Of a stretch of 64,000 nucleotides of DNA, positions 34,300 to 43,989 are shown in pieces. Source of the stretch: Bacillota bacterium (GTDB lineage Bacteria; Bacillota; Clostridia; Christensenellales; SZUA-584); NCBI GenBank assembly GCA_023416745.1, contig JAEZHF010000003.1, positions 1 through 64,000 on the forward strand, in the 5' to 3' direction. The notes beneath the pieces were generated by a model, which was given only the letters and a program-made list of their open reading frames with translations, was not told the origin of the DNA and ran no database searches. The translations under genes and the position numbers were made by a program. The first letter of the stretch is position 1. Every line of letters starts with the position of its first letter.

Positions 34300-34508
34300 G
34301 TCAAATGCCTCCCCCATATGTATTATTTATTTCCAATTTCGGTTTCATCGTATGATATGAAACCCCCGGGTGTCAATATGCCAGTCAAACAGCAGCCCCC
34401 TTTTTATTGCTGCCCAACAGCTGAAAGTGAAATTAATTGCATACAGGCTGAAACATATGGTGTTGTGATATAATGAGTTGTTTTATCACATCAGGGGGTT
34501 GGGGTTTC

Positions 34509-35717
34509 ATGAATATCAACAAAAAGCAGATCAGCATCTATACCGCCGTGGTGTTCGGCGCCGTGTTTTTCATGTGCATGTCCAACAACATCGTCGGTCC
34601 GCTGCTGGGCGACATCATGTCGCATTACGACATCCGTCTGGACGGCGGCGGCCTGATGTCCATGTACCAGAACATCGGCGGCACAGCGGCCATCATACTG
34701 TTTTCCTTCATGATGGACAGGCTGAACAAGACGGTTTTCTTCGCCGTGCCCATGTTCTGCGTCGGCATGTCCCTGCTGCTCATCGGCACCGCACCGTCCT
34801 ACGCCGTATTCATGCTGATGTTCCTGTTCTTCGGCATTTCGTTCAGCACGATGGACATGACAGGCAACGCCCTCGTGGCGGATGTGCAGCAGGAGCGGAG
34901 CGGTTCTGCGCTGAGCCTGATGCACGGCATCGCGTCCATCGGCGCGGTGGCGGCCCCGCTCATCGCGGGCGGCATCACGCAGTCCGGCCTGCCCTGGCAG
35001 ACGGTGTATACCGCGGTGGGCGGCATCATGCTCGCGGTGGTGGCAGTGTATATCATCGTGTCGCTGTACGCCCGCAAAGGCTTAAAAGCCGTTAATGCGG
35101 CGCATCAGGACGGCAAGGAAAAGGGCGGTATCCGGTGTTTTCTCACCGACCGCAGCGTATGGGCCGCGGTGCTCGGCGTGCTGTTGTTCGGCGGCTACCA
35201 GAGCGGCATACTTGTGTGGGTGTCGCAGTATTTCAAGGAAGTATTCGGCTCCGGCCAGTTGGCGGCGGGGCTTGGCCTCACCGCGTACTGGCTGGGCGCG
35301 GGCATCGTGCGCCTGCTGTTTGGCATAGTGCCGCCGCTGCGCAGGCTGAAAACCCGCCCCGCAAATATATACGGCAGCCTGCTTGCGGGCGTTTTCCTGA
35401 TCGTCGGCATGCTGGCAAAAAACTACGCCGTGATGCTGGCCTGCGTGTTCGTCTCGGGCGCGCTCAACGCGCCGTTGCTGCCCCGCACCATGGGTCTGCT
35501 CAGCGGCTGGTACTGCAAAAACTCCGGCCTTGCTTCCAGCGCGGTGTTCGGCGCGCTGTATCTGGCGTACTCCTTCTTCCCGCTGCTGATGGGCACGCTG
35601 GCCTACGCCTGGGGCATGGACATGCTGATGCTGGTGCCCGCGGTCTGTACGGTGCTGGCAGGCGTCGTCTCGGTGCTGCTGCCCAAGGAAAAGCCCGCCC
35701 CGCCCGCGTTACCGTAA
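34509..35717 (+). CDS. MFS transporter
   Basis: 402 residues from ATG 34509, with a G-rich RBS. Twelve membrane helices; MMDRLNK sits in the TM2-TM3 loop and a charged central loop (GLKAVNAAHQDGKEKGGI) separates the halves. Resembles the FucP/YbjJ-type sugar or unknown-substrate group (signature SMDMTGNALVADVQ). Substrate unknown. Followed by a strong terminator. Confidence 0.8.
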   Translation: MNINKKQISIYTAVVFGAVFFMCMSNNIVGPLLGDIMSHYDIRLDGGGLMSMYQNIGGTAAIILFSFMMDRLNKTVFFAVPMFCVGMSLLLIGTAPSYAVFMLMFLFFGISFSTMDMTGNALVADVQQERSGSALSLMHGIASIGAVAAPLIAGGITQSGLPWQTVYTAVGGIMLAVVAVYIIVSLYARKGLKAVNAAHQDGKEKGGIRCFLTDRSVWAAVLGVLLFGGYQSGILVWVSQYFKEVFGSGQLAAGLGLTAYWLGAGIVRLLFGIVPPLRRLKTRPANIYGSLLAGVFLIVGMLAKNYAVMLACVFVSGALNAPLLPRTMGLLSGWYCKNSGLASSAVFGALYLAYSFFPLLMGTLAYAWGMDMLMLVPAVCTVLAGVVSVLLPKEKPAPPALP

Positions 35718-35770
35718 GCGGCGTTACACTGTGCGGCGCACCATGCCCGTCTTACATTCCAAATAACCTG

Positions 35771-35809
35771 AGTGCGGGAGAAATCAAGCGGTATCTCCCG
35801 CACTTTTTT
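35771..35809 (+). terminator. Terminator after MFS gene
   Basis: An 11-bp stem, agtgcgggaga and tctcccgcact, with ttttt after it. Confidence 0.8.
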
Positions 35810-35842
35810 ACTCCGAGTGATAGTGCGAAAGTCGTGTGACTG

Positions 35843-36541
35843 TTATTTGTTTAATGCCTGTCTGGTTTTCATGCGTCTCCAATTTACGAATCCATAAAGG
35901 TCATTCACGAGAAACATGACAAAACAGATAACGACCGAAAGATATGAGACGTCTGTCAGCATCGCTAAGACCCATAGTATAATTAAAACGATATCATTGG
36001 CGGCATACGCCAGGGCATAATATTCACTGCGTCTGAAAGTCAGATAAACAGCTAAAAAGCTAGTTGTAACGGAAATAGTGCTCGGTATCAGATTTGCATT
36101 ATTAAAAGCCTTCAAAATTAAGTAGAAAGCTACGGTAACCGCAGCGGTCAACGCAAGCATAAAAACAATTTCTTTACCTTTCAGTTGGTTGACTTTAACC
36201 TCTGCCTTATTGCCGTTGTAAGGATTGCGCAGCCAGGCGATCAGTGCAAACAAAGCCATTGGCGCTGTCATTCCAAGATAAGTGATCATCTCGCCGTAAT
36301 AGGCAAATTGAAATGAAATAATGCCGTACAGCACACTAAATATTATCATCAGTAACTGTCCGAACGGATTTCCTTTCGCGTTGAATATCAATGAGGTTGC
36401 ACCGATGACAGATGCGGCGAGCACAAGATAACCTCCTCTGTCAAAAACGGCAAATGAAACAATAATAAGCACCACAGATAAACACCATAACAGCAGTTCA
36501 CCCTTGGTAAAGTAAAGGAATACGGCTCTGATTCTGCTCAT
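35843..36541 (-). CDS. pnuC: Nicotinamide riboside/mononucleotide transporter PnuC
   Basis: 232 residues from ATG 36541 (gggggg 4 nt upstream). Seven or so membrane segments with the PnuC pattern: GATSLIFNAKGNPFGQLLMI, then FQFAYYGEMITYLGMTAPMA, and the C-terminal VNDLYGFVNWRRM. Facilitates uptake of the NAD precursor nicotinamide riboside. AT-rich relative to its neighbours. A hairpin leader lies upstream. Confidence 0.8.
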   Translation of the reverse strand: MSRIRAVFLYFTKGELLLWCLSVVLIIVSFAVFDRGGYLVLAASVIGATSLIFNAKGNPFGQLLMIIFSVLYGIISFQFAYYGEMITYLGMTAPMALFALIAWLRNPYNGNKAEVKVNQLKGKEIVFMLALTAAVTVAFYLILKAFNNANLIPSTISVTTSFLAVYLTFRRSEYYALAYAANDIVLIILWVLAMLTDVSYLSVVICFVMFLVNDLYGFVNWRRMKTRQALNK

Positions 36542-36571
36542 TTGTCCCCCCAAAAAATAAAGCACCCATGC

Positions 36572-36601
36572 TGTACATCTTCTATGACCTAACGATGTAC
36601 A
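36572..36601 (-). promoter_or_regulatory. Hairpin leader upstream of pnuC
   Basis: A perfect 8-bp stem TGTACATC/GATGTACA with a 14-nt loop, 31 nt before the pnuC start codon and inside the transcript. pnuC genes in some Firmicutes carry NAD-responsive leaders; the consensus is not clear enough here to claim one. Confidence 0.35.
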
Positions 36602-36740
36602 CATGAATGCTAAAATGCACTCTCTACCCGGTGGCAGAATTATTATTTTATTTATTATAGCACATCACATCAGAAAAATTCAATTCTTCTGAGCTTGTTA
36701 TAAAGCTGATTCGTAATTGATGCGATATCGGCCAGCGCCG

Positions 36741-38159
36741 TCAGTGCCGCCTGATGACGCGCCCCTGCCGGGAGCCCTGCCCCTGCCGGTAACCGCCTTG
36801 CTGCCTCGGTCTTTCCGGTGGCGCGGGCAGCGGCGCGTGATGCCGCGGCGCATCCCTTTCGGACAGCATCTTCAGCAGTGCCGCCGCGATATCCATCGTC
36901 GTCAGCTCTGGGGCTTCTCCCGCCTGCGCGTTCACCGCGTCCGCCAGCTCCTCCACGTACGGTATGAAGGAATCGTACTCACCCTCCGCCGCGAACTCCG
37001 CTGCTTTTTTGAGCAGCGCGCCCATGCGGCTCTCCTCGATGTCCAGCAGCGACGGCGGCTTGACGGCTTTGATGGTCGCTTTGGTGTAGCGCTGAATGGC
37101 GCGCAGCCTGTTATAATCGCGGCCGGTGATGAACGTATAGGCGCTGCCCGTCTTGCCGGCGCGTCCCGTCCGCCCGATGCGGTGCACGTAATATTCCTCG
37201 TCGTTGGGCATATCGTAATTGAACACCGCCTCGATGTCGTCCACATCCAGGCCGCGGGCCGCCACGTCGGTCGCCACCAGTATGCCCACATCGCCGCTCT
37301 TGAACCGTGCGAGGATGGCGCTGCGCTCGCTCTGCCGGATGTCGCCGTGCAGCGCCTCGGCGGAGTAACCCCGCGCCTTGAGGCTGAACGCGAGCGCATC
37401 CGTGCCCTTTTTGGTGCTGCAAAACACCAGACACAGCGTCAAGTTGTTGCCGTCTACCACGCGGCACAGCACGTCCAGCTTGGCCTGCTCGCGCACCTCG
37501 ATGTAATACTGCTCGATGCCCTGCACCGTCAGCTCCCTGTGCAGTATCTGTATGTGCTCCGGGTCGTTCTGGAAACGCCGCGTCAGGTCGAGTATCGGCC
37601 TCGACATTGTCGCGGAAAACAGCACGGTCTGCCTGTCCTCCGGTGTCTTCTTGAGTATCGTTTCCATGTCCTCCAGAAAGCCCATGCTCAGCATCTCGTC
37701 CGCCTCGTCCAGTATCACCATGCGCAGGCTGTCCAGCTTGATGGTGCCGCGGCGCATGTGGTCCATCACGCGGCCCGGCGTGCCGATGACGATCTGCGGC
37801 CGCCGCTTGAGCGACTGTATCTGCCGCTCGATGGACTGCCCGCCGTATATCGGCAGTATGCGCACACCCTCCACAAATTTGGATACGCTTTGAAACTCTT
37901 CCGCCGTCTGAACGGCCAGCTCACGCGTGGGGCACAGCACCAGCACCTGCACGCGGCCGTTGTCCTCCGCCAGCGACTGCACGGCGGGTATCGCGAACGC
38001 GCACGTTTTGCCGGTGCCCGTCTGCGCCTGTCCGATCACATCGCGCCCCTCCATGATGGGGACGATCGTTTTTTCCTGTATCGGCGTCGCTTCTTCAAAG
38101 CCCATCGCCTCTATCCCCCGCAGCACCTCTGCGGACAAATCTAGTTCCGTAAACTGCAA
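36741..38159 (-). CDS. DEAD-box RNA helicase (CshA/DeaD-like)
   Basis: 472 residues from TTG 38159 (aggagaggg upstream). All motifs are present: Q motif GFEEATPIQEKTI, motif I AQTGTGKT, PTRELA, GTPGR, DEAD (VILDEADEML), SAT, then FCSTKKGTD, ATDVAARGLDV and HRIGRTGRAG. The Arg/Gly/Gln-rich tail (RQQGGYRQGQGSRQGRVIRR) probably binds RNA. Functions in ribosome assembly or mRNA decay at low temperature. No RNA-recognition domain of the DbpA type. Confidence 0.9.
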   Translation of the reverse strand: MQFTELDLSAEVLRGIEAMGFEEATPIQEKTIVPIMEGRDVIGQAQTGTGKTCAFAIPAVQSLAEDNGRVQVLVLCPTRELAVQTAEEFQSVSKFVEGVRILPIYGGQSIERQIQSLKRRPQIVIGTPGRVMDHMRRGTIKLDSLRMVILDEADEMLSMGFLEDMETILKKTPEDRQTVLFSATMSRPILDLTRRFQNDPEHIQILHRELTVQGIEQYYIEVREQAKLDVLCRVVDGNNLTLCLVFCSTKKGTDALAFSLKARGYSAEALHGDIRQSERSAILARFKSGDVGILVATDVAARGLDVDDIEAVFNYDMPNDEEYYVHRIGRTGRAGKTGSAYTFITGRDYNRLRAIQRYTKATIKAVKPPSLLDIEESRMGALLKKAAEFAAEGEYDSFIPYVEELADAVNAQAGEAPELTTMDIAAALLKMLSERDAPRHHAPLPAPPERPRQQGGYRQGQGSRQGRVIRRH

Positions 38160-38328
38160 ATTGTTTTCCCTCTCCTGATTTTCTTAATAGATATTTTATA
38201 CCAAAGGTAAAAAATCAAACCAGACAATGCTATACCATATCGCACGGAATGTCCACAAAATATTTAAACTGAAGCATGATTATCACAGCGTTGCCGTTGA
38301 TGCGGGACCCTTTTGAAAAGCCGCGAAC

Positions 38329-38371
38329 GTCAAAAAGGGCGCCGGCTTATTGCAGGTTAAAGCCGGTGTGC
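38329..38371 (-). terminator. Terminator for the SDR gene
   Basis: On the minus strand, caccggctt pairs with aagccggcg and is followed by cccttttt. It lies 33 bp downstream of the SDR stop codon. Confidence 0.6.
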
Positions 38372-38403
38372 TTTCTCCATACTCCGCACAGCGGCCACTG
38401 TTT

Positions 38404-39258
38404 TTAATCGGAAACTGATGTTTGAGTCATCTGCTCGCTTAAGTCCCAAAGACGCTTCGCTGCCGCCTTGTCATAAGAAAGCTTCGATGACGGAACAGGC
38501 TGTTTGCGATAAAAGTATTTGCCGGTGATACCTTGGATTTCGGGAGAGGCCGCAAGGTATACGACGGTTTGGGCGCCTTTTTCAGCGGTCAAAAAGAATG
38601 GCTTGATGATGCGGCGAATGATTTTTGCGAAATGGGTGCTGCGGTTAACGCCGATGCTGGTGGCGACTGCGCCCGGGTGCAGACAGTTCGCCACAACCCC
38701 CGTTCCGGCAAGCTGTTCCGCAAGCGAGTAGGTAAACATGATGTTGGCCAGTTTGGACTGCTCGTACGCGCGCCATGGCCGGTAGTTATTGGTGAGATTG
38801 ACATCGTCAAAGAATATCCTGCCGTTAGCATGGGTGTTGGACGACACATTGACAATCCGCGACGGTGCGCTGGCGATGAGAAGATCGAGCAGCCGGTTGG
38901 TCAGCAGAAATGCGCCGAGATGGTTGACGCCGAAATGCGCCTCGTACCCGTCCGCTGTTACCCGCCGCTTAAACATTGCCACACCCGCGTTGTTGATCAG
39001 CACATCCAAACGCGAATACTTTTTACGAAACGCCAGACAAAAGGCTTCGATGCTTTTTTGCGAACCGAGGTCACACAGCATCAGCGTTAAGTTGCTGCTG
39101 CCGCTTTGCGCCCGCACCTCGCGCAGCGCCTGTTCCCCACGCGTTCTGTCCCGGCAGAGCATGACGATTTGCGCGTTTGTTTTGGCCAGCTCTGCCGCCG
39201 CTGCTTTACCGATTCCGGCACTTGCGCCCGTGACAATAACCACACTGTTTTGATCCAT
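38404..39258 (-). CDS. Short-chain dehydrogenase/reductase (retinol dehydrogenase-like)
   Basis: 284 residues from ATG 39258 (gaaggaa 7 nt upstream). Rossmann motif TGASAGIG at residues 10-17, NNAG near 89, Ser139/140 and the YxxSK pair Tyr165/Lys169. The layout, with long C-terminal substrate helices, matches RDH/WW-oxidoreductase-like SDRs. NADP(H) preference is suggested by the basic CRDRTRG stretch after beta-2. Substrate unknown. Confidence 0.85.
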   Translation of the reverse strand: MDQNSVVIVTGASAGIGKAAAAELAKTNAQIVMLCRDRTRGEQALREVRAQSGSSNLTLMLCDLGSQKSIEAFCLAFRKKYSRLDVLINNAGVAMFKRRVTADGYEAHFGVNHLGAFLLTNRLLDLLIASAPSRIVNVSSNTHANGRIFFDDVNLTNNYRPWRAYEQSKLANIMFTYSLAEQLAGTGVVANCLHPGAVATSIGVNRSTHFAKIIRRIIKPFFLTAEKGAQTVVYLAASPEIQGITGKYFYRKQPVPSSKLSYDKAAAKRLWDLSEQMTQTSVSD

Positions 39259-39418
39259 ACTTATTCCTTCAGGGTTTTCCTTGATTATATCACGATATAA
39301 ACCGCCATAGTGTTTGGGCGTATCTGCAGTTTCCTCCATCGTCTTTGTGCGCCGTTCAGCCACCGTGACGGGCTCAATTTGCGCCGCAAACGAAACGGCA
39401 GCAGCGCGGGGCTCAGCG

Positions 39419-40483
39419 TCATTCCGCCGCGCCCTTGATGTTAAACCCCATTACGTTATCCGTGTTGCGGTGCGCGAAAATCTGTCCCGTAAGCTCGGTG
39501 AGGTTGTACACGGCGGACCACTGGAGCAGATCTTCATCGCCGTCTCGCAAACCGATCTGTGCGAGCAGCGCGATGGCAGCCTCCTCGCTGATCGTCCCGC
39601 CGCCCTCTTCGAGCCGCGCTTTCACCGCGTCGTAGCGCTCAAACTCGGTGAAGCCCTCGCCGATGTTCAGCCCGTCATACGCCACGAAGTTGGACGCGAT
39701 CTGGTAATCCGCATCCGGCTCCGTCGTTACGAGCTTGCCGTCCCAGTATTCCACAATCACCGAAGCGCCGGTGGCGTCCGCGATCAGGTAATGGCACTGC
39801 ACGTCCGCCGGGAAGTAGATGTTGTATTCTTGGAGCAGCTCCACCGCCTCGTCTACGGAAGCCGCCTTGTCCAGCACCAGCCGGATGGCCGTGGTGGTGT
39901 TCAGCGTGATGTCCTTGTCGGTGGGCGGCTGCGCATCGGGTACAGCCAGCAGTGCGATGGCGACGCCCTTCTCGTTCATGCCGTCGAACGGCAGATACGG
40001 CGCGGCCAGCGTGAGAAAGCTGCTCGCGGAGACGCCTCTGGCCGGGAGGTTGTCCGCCGAGTAACCCGCGAACGTCAGATTCACGGTGGACACGGAGGCA
40101 TAGCCGTCATCCGGGTCGGTGAACACCTGCAGCGACGGCGTGTACTCGAAGTCGAAGTTGCGCCCATATATTACGTCGCCGTCTGCGTTGTGCGCCACGA
40201 AGGCGGTACAGCCGTCCCCCGTCACGCCGAGGTCGAGGGGCAGGCCCTTGAGCAGCCGTTTGGTGACGTAGTTCTCGATGTCGCTGTCGCTCGTTGCGCC
40301 CGTCTTGAGAAAGCCGTCGAAGCCGTAGTCGCCGTAATACGTCATGCGGTACATCGGGTAATCGTCCGCCTTGTGCAGCGAGGCGAGGCTGCGCAGCTCG
40401 TTGAACATCAGCGCCCCCGCGATCACGGCCAATATCAGTATGATGCACAGCAGTGCGCCCAGTAAACGGCCCAGCGTCCTCAT
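39419..40483 (-). CDS. Membrane-anchored Ntn hydrolase (choloylglycine/C45-like)
   Basis: 354 residues. A membrane anchor spans residues 5-27, then an Ntn fold with nucleophile Cys92 in GDGCTAFVAHNADGDVIYGR. The GRNFDFE segment is the usual substrate-loop motif of linear-amide C-N hydrolases. The nucleophile is not N-terminal, so autocatalytic or signal cleavage would be needed for activity. Substrate could be an acyl amide or peptide; bile-salt hydrolysis is not implied. Confidence 0.75.
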   Translation of the reverse strand: MRTLGRLLGALLCIILILAVIAGALMFNELRSLASLHKADDYPMYRMTYYGDYGFDGFLKTGATSDSDIENYVTKRLLKGLPLDLGVTGDGCTAFVAHNADGDVIYGRNFDFEYTPSLQVFTDPDDGYASVSTVNLTFAGYSADNLPARGVSASSFLTLAAPYLPFDGMNEKGVAIALLAVPDAQPPTDKDITLNTTTAIRLVLDKAASVDEAVELLQEYNIYFPADVQCHYLIADATGASVIVEYWDGKLVTTEPDADYQIASNFVAYDGLNIGEGFTEFERYDAVKARLEEGGGTISEEAAIALLAQIGLRDGDEDLLQWSAVYNLTELTGQIFAHRNTDNVMGFNIKGAAE

Positions 40484-40603
40484 TGTTATCCTCCCCCTGT
40501 GACGGTATGCGTCATTTCAATTGTGCATTATATCATGCAGCAAGGGCACTGGGCAAATAAGACGCCACTGCTATGTGCCGGCTGAGGCGTCCTGAGCTTT
40601 TCG

Positions 40604-42316
40604 CTATTCAATGTAACCGTTCAGCTGAGAGATAGCATCTACTCCTTCGGCCACTTTAATGCCTTCAACAGCGTCAGGCGGATAATAGTAGATATCGTAC
40701 ATATCCGATGATACCACGACATAAAAGCCACCGTTGTATGACTCTCTCACACTGTATACGTTTTCCGCAATTTCTATAATTCCATCCGACATGATATGCA
40801 GCAACTGATAATCGCTGTTTATCGCGAAAGCGTCGCTGCCCATAGTGATCACTTCAAGAATATTCGTGCAGAGCTGCTCGTTTTCGCCTGTCGCCAGTGT
40901 ATACCGCCCCAGCCGCCCGTCGAGAGTATGATAATACAGGTAAATGCCTTGGTTGTCAAAGCGGCAGTAATAGGCGTTATCTGCAACGAATATGTCCGGT
41001 TTCCATGCGTTATCTGTCCTGCGCGCCAGATATTGCTTGTCATCCTTTTGATACGCTACCCAGGTAAAGTCTTTACTGACATCTGTGAAATATCCGCTGG
41101 CCTCCGCAACCCTCACGGTGCCTCTGCCGGGTACGTATTCGGACAGCGTGTATTCCGGTTCTTCCACCGTCTCCAGCAGCAGAAAACGGCTGTCCTGAGC
41201 CGGCTTGATATTGTCTTCAACCGGGTGTGGATATATGACGTAATCATACTCGCCGGACACAAGCTGCCGTTCCGCGTCCTTGCCCACATAATACAGCGTG
41301 CTGCCCGTATAGCAGAGCAGGTCACCCGACATAAACGCCGTGTCTATACCGCCTTCACCAATCGCTTGCGTTTCTTTGCCCGTAAAACGGTACAAGAAGG
41401 TTTTGAACTTCTCGCCATCCCGCAGCTCATATACCACCGAACCATCATCGAACAGGAAAACGGCCTGAATGGTGTTGCTTTTGCTTTCCGTCACAACTTT
41501 CACGGAAGCGGCACTGCCGTGCTTCACAAATAGGGTCTCCCCCTCTTTGCCGTCGGTCAAATAAAAACAACTCATTCCGTTGGGTGAAAACCCGAACGGG
41601 AACTCTGAAACCGACGAGGCTATCTTCTCTTCTGCATCGCCATCCCACAGATACAGCTCGCCCAATTCCCCTTCCATGTTCCTGAGAAACAACACACGCG
41701 CACCGTCTGATGACATCCGGGGCACACTGACATTTCTCAGCATAACCTCCGGCACTGCATTCGGATCGCCCAGCTTGAGCCGCATCAGCGCTCCCGATCC
41801 TCCGTTGACATCCGCTAAATAATACATCAAGCGGTTGTTACTGTTCATCATGCCGTTGATCCATGTCAGTCCGTTGCTGATTGCCTCGGCGCCCCTCAGT
41901 TCAATGCTTTTTGATCCCGCAGCGGCATACCACCGGCCGTCGTCTGCATAGAATATTGGCTGTTCACCTTCCTCATATGATGTAAACCCGTCCAGCATTG
42001 CAGGAAGCTCCACATTTCCATCAGACAAATCCGTATCACCGGACACAGCGCCGTCCGAAGACACTGCCCGTTCGAATATATCCTTCATCATCTCATTGGG
42101 TCTGATGACTTTCATTACGAAAATGATCAGAAATGATGTCAGCACCAATACCCCGCAGGTCACTATCACCACAAGCCAGACAGGAATTCTGCCCCTCTTT
42201 TTATGCTCCGGGGCGGGCTTCACCAGGTCTCCTTGATTCAGATCAATCAGCGGGTATACAGGCGGTGCATCCATCTGCGGCATCCCTTGCAGAGTCTGAG
42301 GATCCTTATGTTCCAT
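40604..42316 (-). CDS. Single-pass membrane protein with beta-propeller-like ectodomain
   Basis: 570 residues from ATG 42316. A Pro-rich cytosolic head of about 45 residues and a single membrane helix (PVWLVVIVTCGVLVLTSFLI) precede a long extracellular part. That part contains repeated hydrophobic strands of TolB/DPP6-type, such as PRMSSDGARVLFLRNMEGEL and FGFSPNGMSCFYLTDGK. A sensor or cell-envelope role is inferred. Family not further assignable. Confidence 0.65.
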   Translation of the reverse strand: MEHKDPQTLQGMPQMDAPPVYPLIDLNQGDLVKPAPEHKKRGRIPVWLVVIVTCGVLVLTSFLIIFVMKVIRPNEMMKDIFERAVSSDGAVSGDTDLSDGNVELPAMLDGFTSYEEGEQPIFYADDGRWYAAAGSKSIELRGAEAISNGLTWINGMMNSNNRLMYYLADVNGGSGALMRLKLGDPNAVPEVMLRNVSVPRMSSDGARVLFLRNMEGELGELYLWDGDAEEKIASSVSEFPFGFSPNGMSCFYLTDGKEGETLFVKHGSAASVKVVTESKSNTIQAVFLFDDGSVVYELRDGEKFKTFLYRFTGKETQAIGEGGIDTAFMSGDLLCYTGSTLYYVGKDAERQLVSGEYDYVIYPHPVEDNIKPAQDSRFLLLETVEEPEYTLSEYVPGRGTVRVAEASGYFTDVSKDFTWVAYQKDDKQYLARRTDNAWKPDIFVADNAYYCRFDNQGIYLYYHTLDGRLGRYTLATGENEQLCTNILEVITMGSDAFAINSDYQLLHIMSDGIIEIAENVYSVRESYNGGFYVVVSSDMYDIYYYPPDAVEGIKVAEGVDAISQLNGYIE

Positions 42317-42544
42317 GATATATATAGCCCTCCTAAACGAATATCTTTTTGAGCTGGGACTTGTTATATAATTCTATAATACCTTTATAATACCTTTCAA
42401 CCTCATCCTTTCGCTCAGTTTAAATTAAGACTGACCTCGCGGCTTCACCTTCGTCGAACCATTCGCAGGCGATTGCATTAAGAGCATGATGGTGGTGTCA
42501 TACCAGCCGCGGCGCACATATCATAAACCAAGGAGTTGATCCGC

Positions 42545-42832
42545 TTGCATACGCACGAATTCAAGGGTGTCACCGTCTATGTGGACGGACACCTGCACCT
42601 TTTCTCCGGCGTCTCGTCCGCCAGTCGGAACACGCCGGGCCATACGCACATCATATCGGGCGAAACCACCACGGCCGACGGCCATTCGCACGGCTTTTTC
42701 ATCGAAACACAGCCGCCCACATATGTGGATGAGGGCGGCTACAAGCACTACCATTACTATAAGGGTCAGACGTACAATGTGCTCAACCACAGCCACGGCA
42801 TGGAATCTACCACCTTCGTGCTGGGTGAATAG
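42545..42832 (+). CDS. YmaF-like His-rich protein
   Basis: 95 residues. TTG 42545 is preferred since aaggag lies 9 nt upstream; TTG 42536 would overlap the RBS. Repeating HxH units (HTHEFKG, DGHLHLFSG, GHTHIISGET, DGHSHGF, HYHYYKG, NHSHGM) match Bacillus YmaF. Binding of metal by the His pairs is plausible but unproven. Monocistronic. Confidence 0.75.
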   Translation: MHTHEFKGVTVYVDGHLHLFSGVSSASRNTPGHTHIISGETTTADGHSHGFFIETQPPTYVDEGGYKHYHYYKGQTYNVLNHSHGMESTTFVLGE

Positions 42833-42915
42833 CGTTTATCCATAGGCAAAGAGCCCCGCGTGTGGTACAATATGACCAGCGTTCCAGCTATTATCATACA
42901 TAGAGGAGCCTTGCT

Positions 42916-43875
42916 TTGAAACGCGTCTTGTGCTTTATTGTTATCGCGCTGGTTTTATTGGCGGCATCCTGCCAGAGCCTGCCCGCATTCACACCGGACC
43001 CGGAAGCCCGCTGGGGCGAGCCCGATGCGAAGGTCTCCCCAGAGCAATCACCGGATTTGCCGGAGCTGCCCGCGCCGAACGACACGCCCGTTACGGGAGA
43101 CGTCAGCCGCATGACGCTGACGCTGCCTTTCCTGTTCGGCGAGCGCAGCGGCGTTTACACGGGTGCGCTCAAGGACGGCCTGCCGCACGGCTACGGGCGT
43201 TTCACCGCCGTCAATCCGTTAGGCATCAGCTGGACGTACTCGGGCGAATGGCAGCAGGGGCATTTTCACGGCAAAGGCTCGTGCACGTGGGACGACGGCT
43301 TCATGGAGGAAGGCGAATACCAGGACGACCAGCTGCACGGCCAGGGCCGGGAACTCTATAACGGCATACTCCGCTACGAGGGCGGGTTTTCCACGGGCTG
43401 CTACGACGGGTCCGGCGCATTTTTCAGCATGAGCGGCGATCCCGTCTATTCGGGCGCTTTCCAAAACGGTTATATCGAAGAGGACGAGGACGCCTGTGTC
43501 CAGCGCATCGGCAGCTACAAGGCGCGGTGCAGCACCCCGCAGTATGCTGAGCTCTGCGACGCCGCGAACGGGCAGACAGGACTGCATACGGCGCTGTCCG
43601 GCGTGGTGACCTTCGTTTTTGAGCGGGTGCCGGAAGCGCCCGGCAACGTCACCTTCCTGATGGCAGACCCCGATTCGCAGCAGGACATCGTGTGTGTCAC
43701 CTGCCTGCTTTCCTTGAACGAAACGCCCCCGAACGTCGGGCAGAACGTGGAGGTCTGGGGGTCGGCCGAGATGCCTTACACCTATGTCACGCAGCTGAAC
43801 ACCCCGGTGTCCGTGCCGATGGTGGAAGCCCGCTGTGTGGAGCCGGGTGCGTCGCCCGGCGGCTTCGAAACGTAA
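42916..43875 (+). CDS. Lipoprotein with MORN-type repeats
   Basis: 319 residues from TTG 42916 (gaggag 7 nt upstream). Signal with lipobox LAASC, a Pro/Glu linker, then three to four MORN repeats (GVYTGALKDGLPHGYGRF, YSGEWQQGHFHGKGSCTW, EEGEYQDDQLHGQGREL). A C-terminal beta domain follows (TFLMADPDSQQDIVCVTCLL), resembling an OB-like fold. Exposed at the outer face of the membrane. Function unknown. Confidence 0.75.
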   Translation: MKRVLCFIVIALVLLAASCQSLPAFTPDPEARWGEPDAKVSPEQSPDLPELPAPNDTPVTGDVSRMTLTLPFLFGERSGVYTGALKDGLPHGYGRFTAVNPLGISWTYSGEWQQGHFHGKGSCTWDDGFMEEGEYQDDQLHGQGRELYNGILRYEGGFSTGCYDGSGAFFSMSGDPVYSGAFQNGYIEEDEDACVQRIGSYKARCSTPQYAELCDAANGQTGLHTALSGVVTFVFERVPEAPGNVTFLMADPDSQQDIVCVTCLLSLNETPPNVGQNVEVWGSAEMPYTYVTQLNTPVSVPMVEARCVEPGASPGGFET

Positions 43876-43966
43876 GCCATGCTCGCCTGTGTCCGGCACT
43901 GCCCGCACTCCGCTGCGCACAGGCATCCAATTTGGTCAACGACAAAACATTATCAGACGAAAACAA

Positions 43967-43988
43967 AAGGAGGGGCTGTCCCCTCCTT
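43967..43988. terminator. Bidirectional terminator
   Basis: Perfect 9-bp stem AAGGAGGGG/CCCCTCCTT with loop ctgt. On the minus strand it is followed by ttgttttcg, ending the AraC transcript; on the plus strand it ends the lipoprotein transcript. Confidence 0.75.
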
Positions 43989-43989
43989 A

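Noticed and set aside
38529..39090. Plus-strand frames opposite the SDR
   Set aside because: Shadow frames; the minus-strand SDR has all family motifs.
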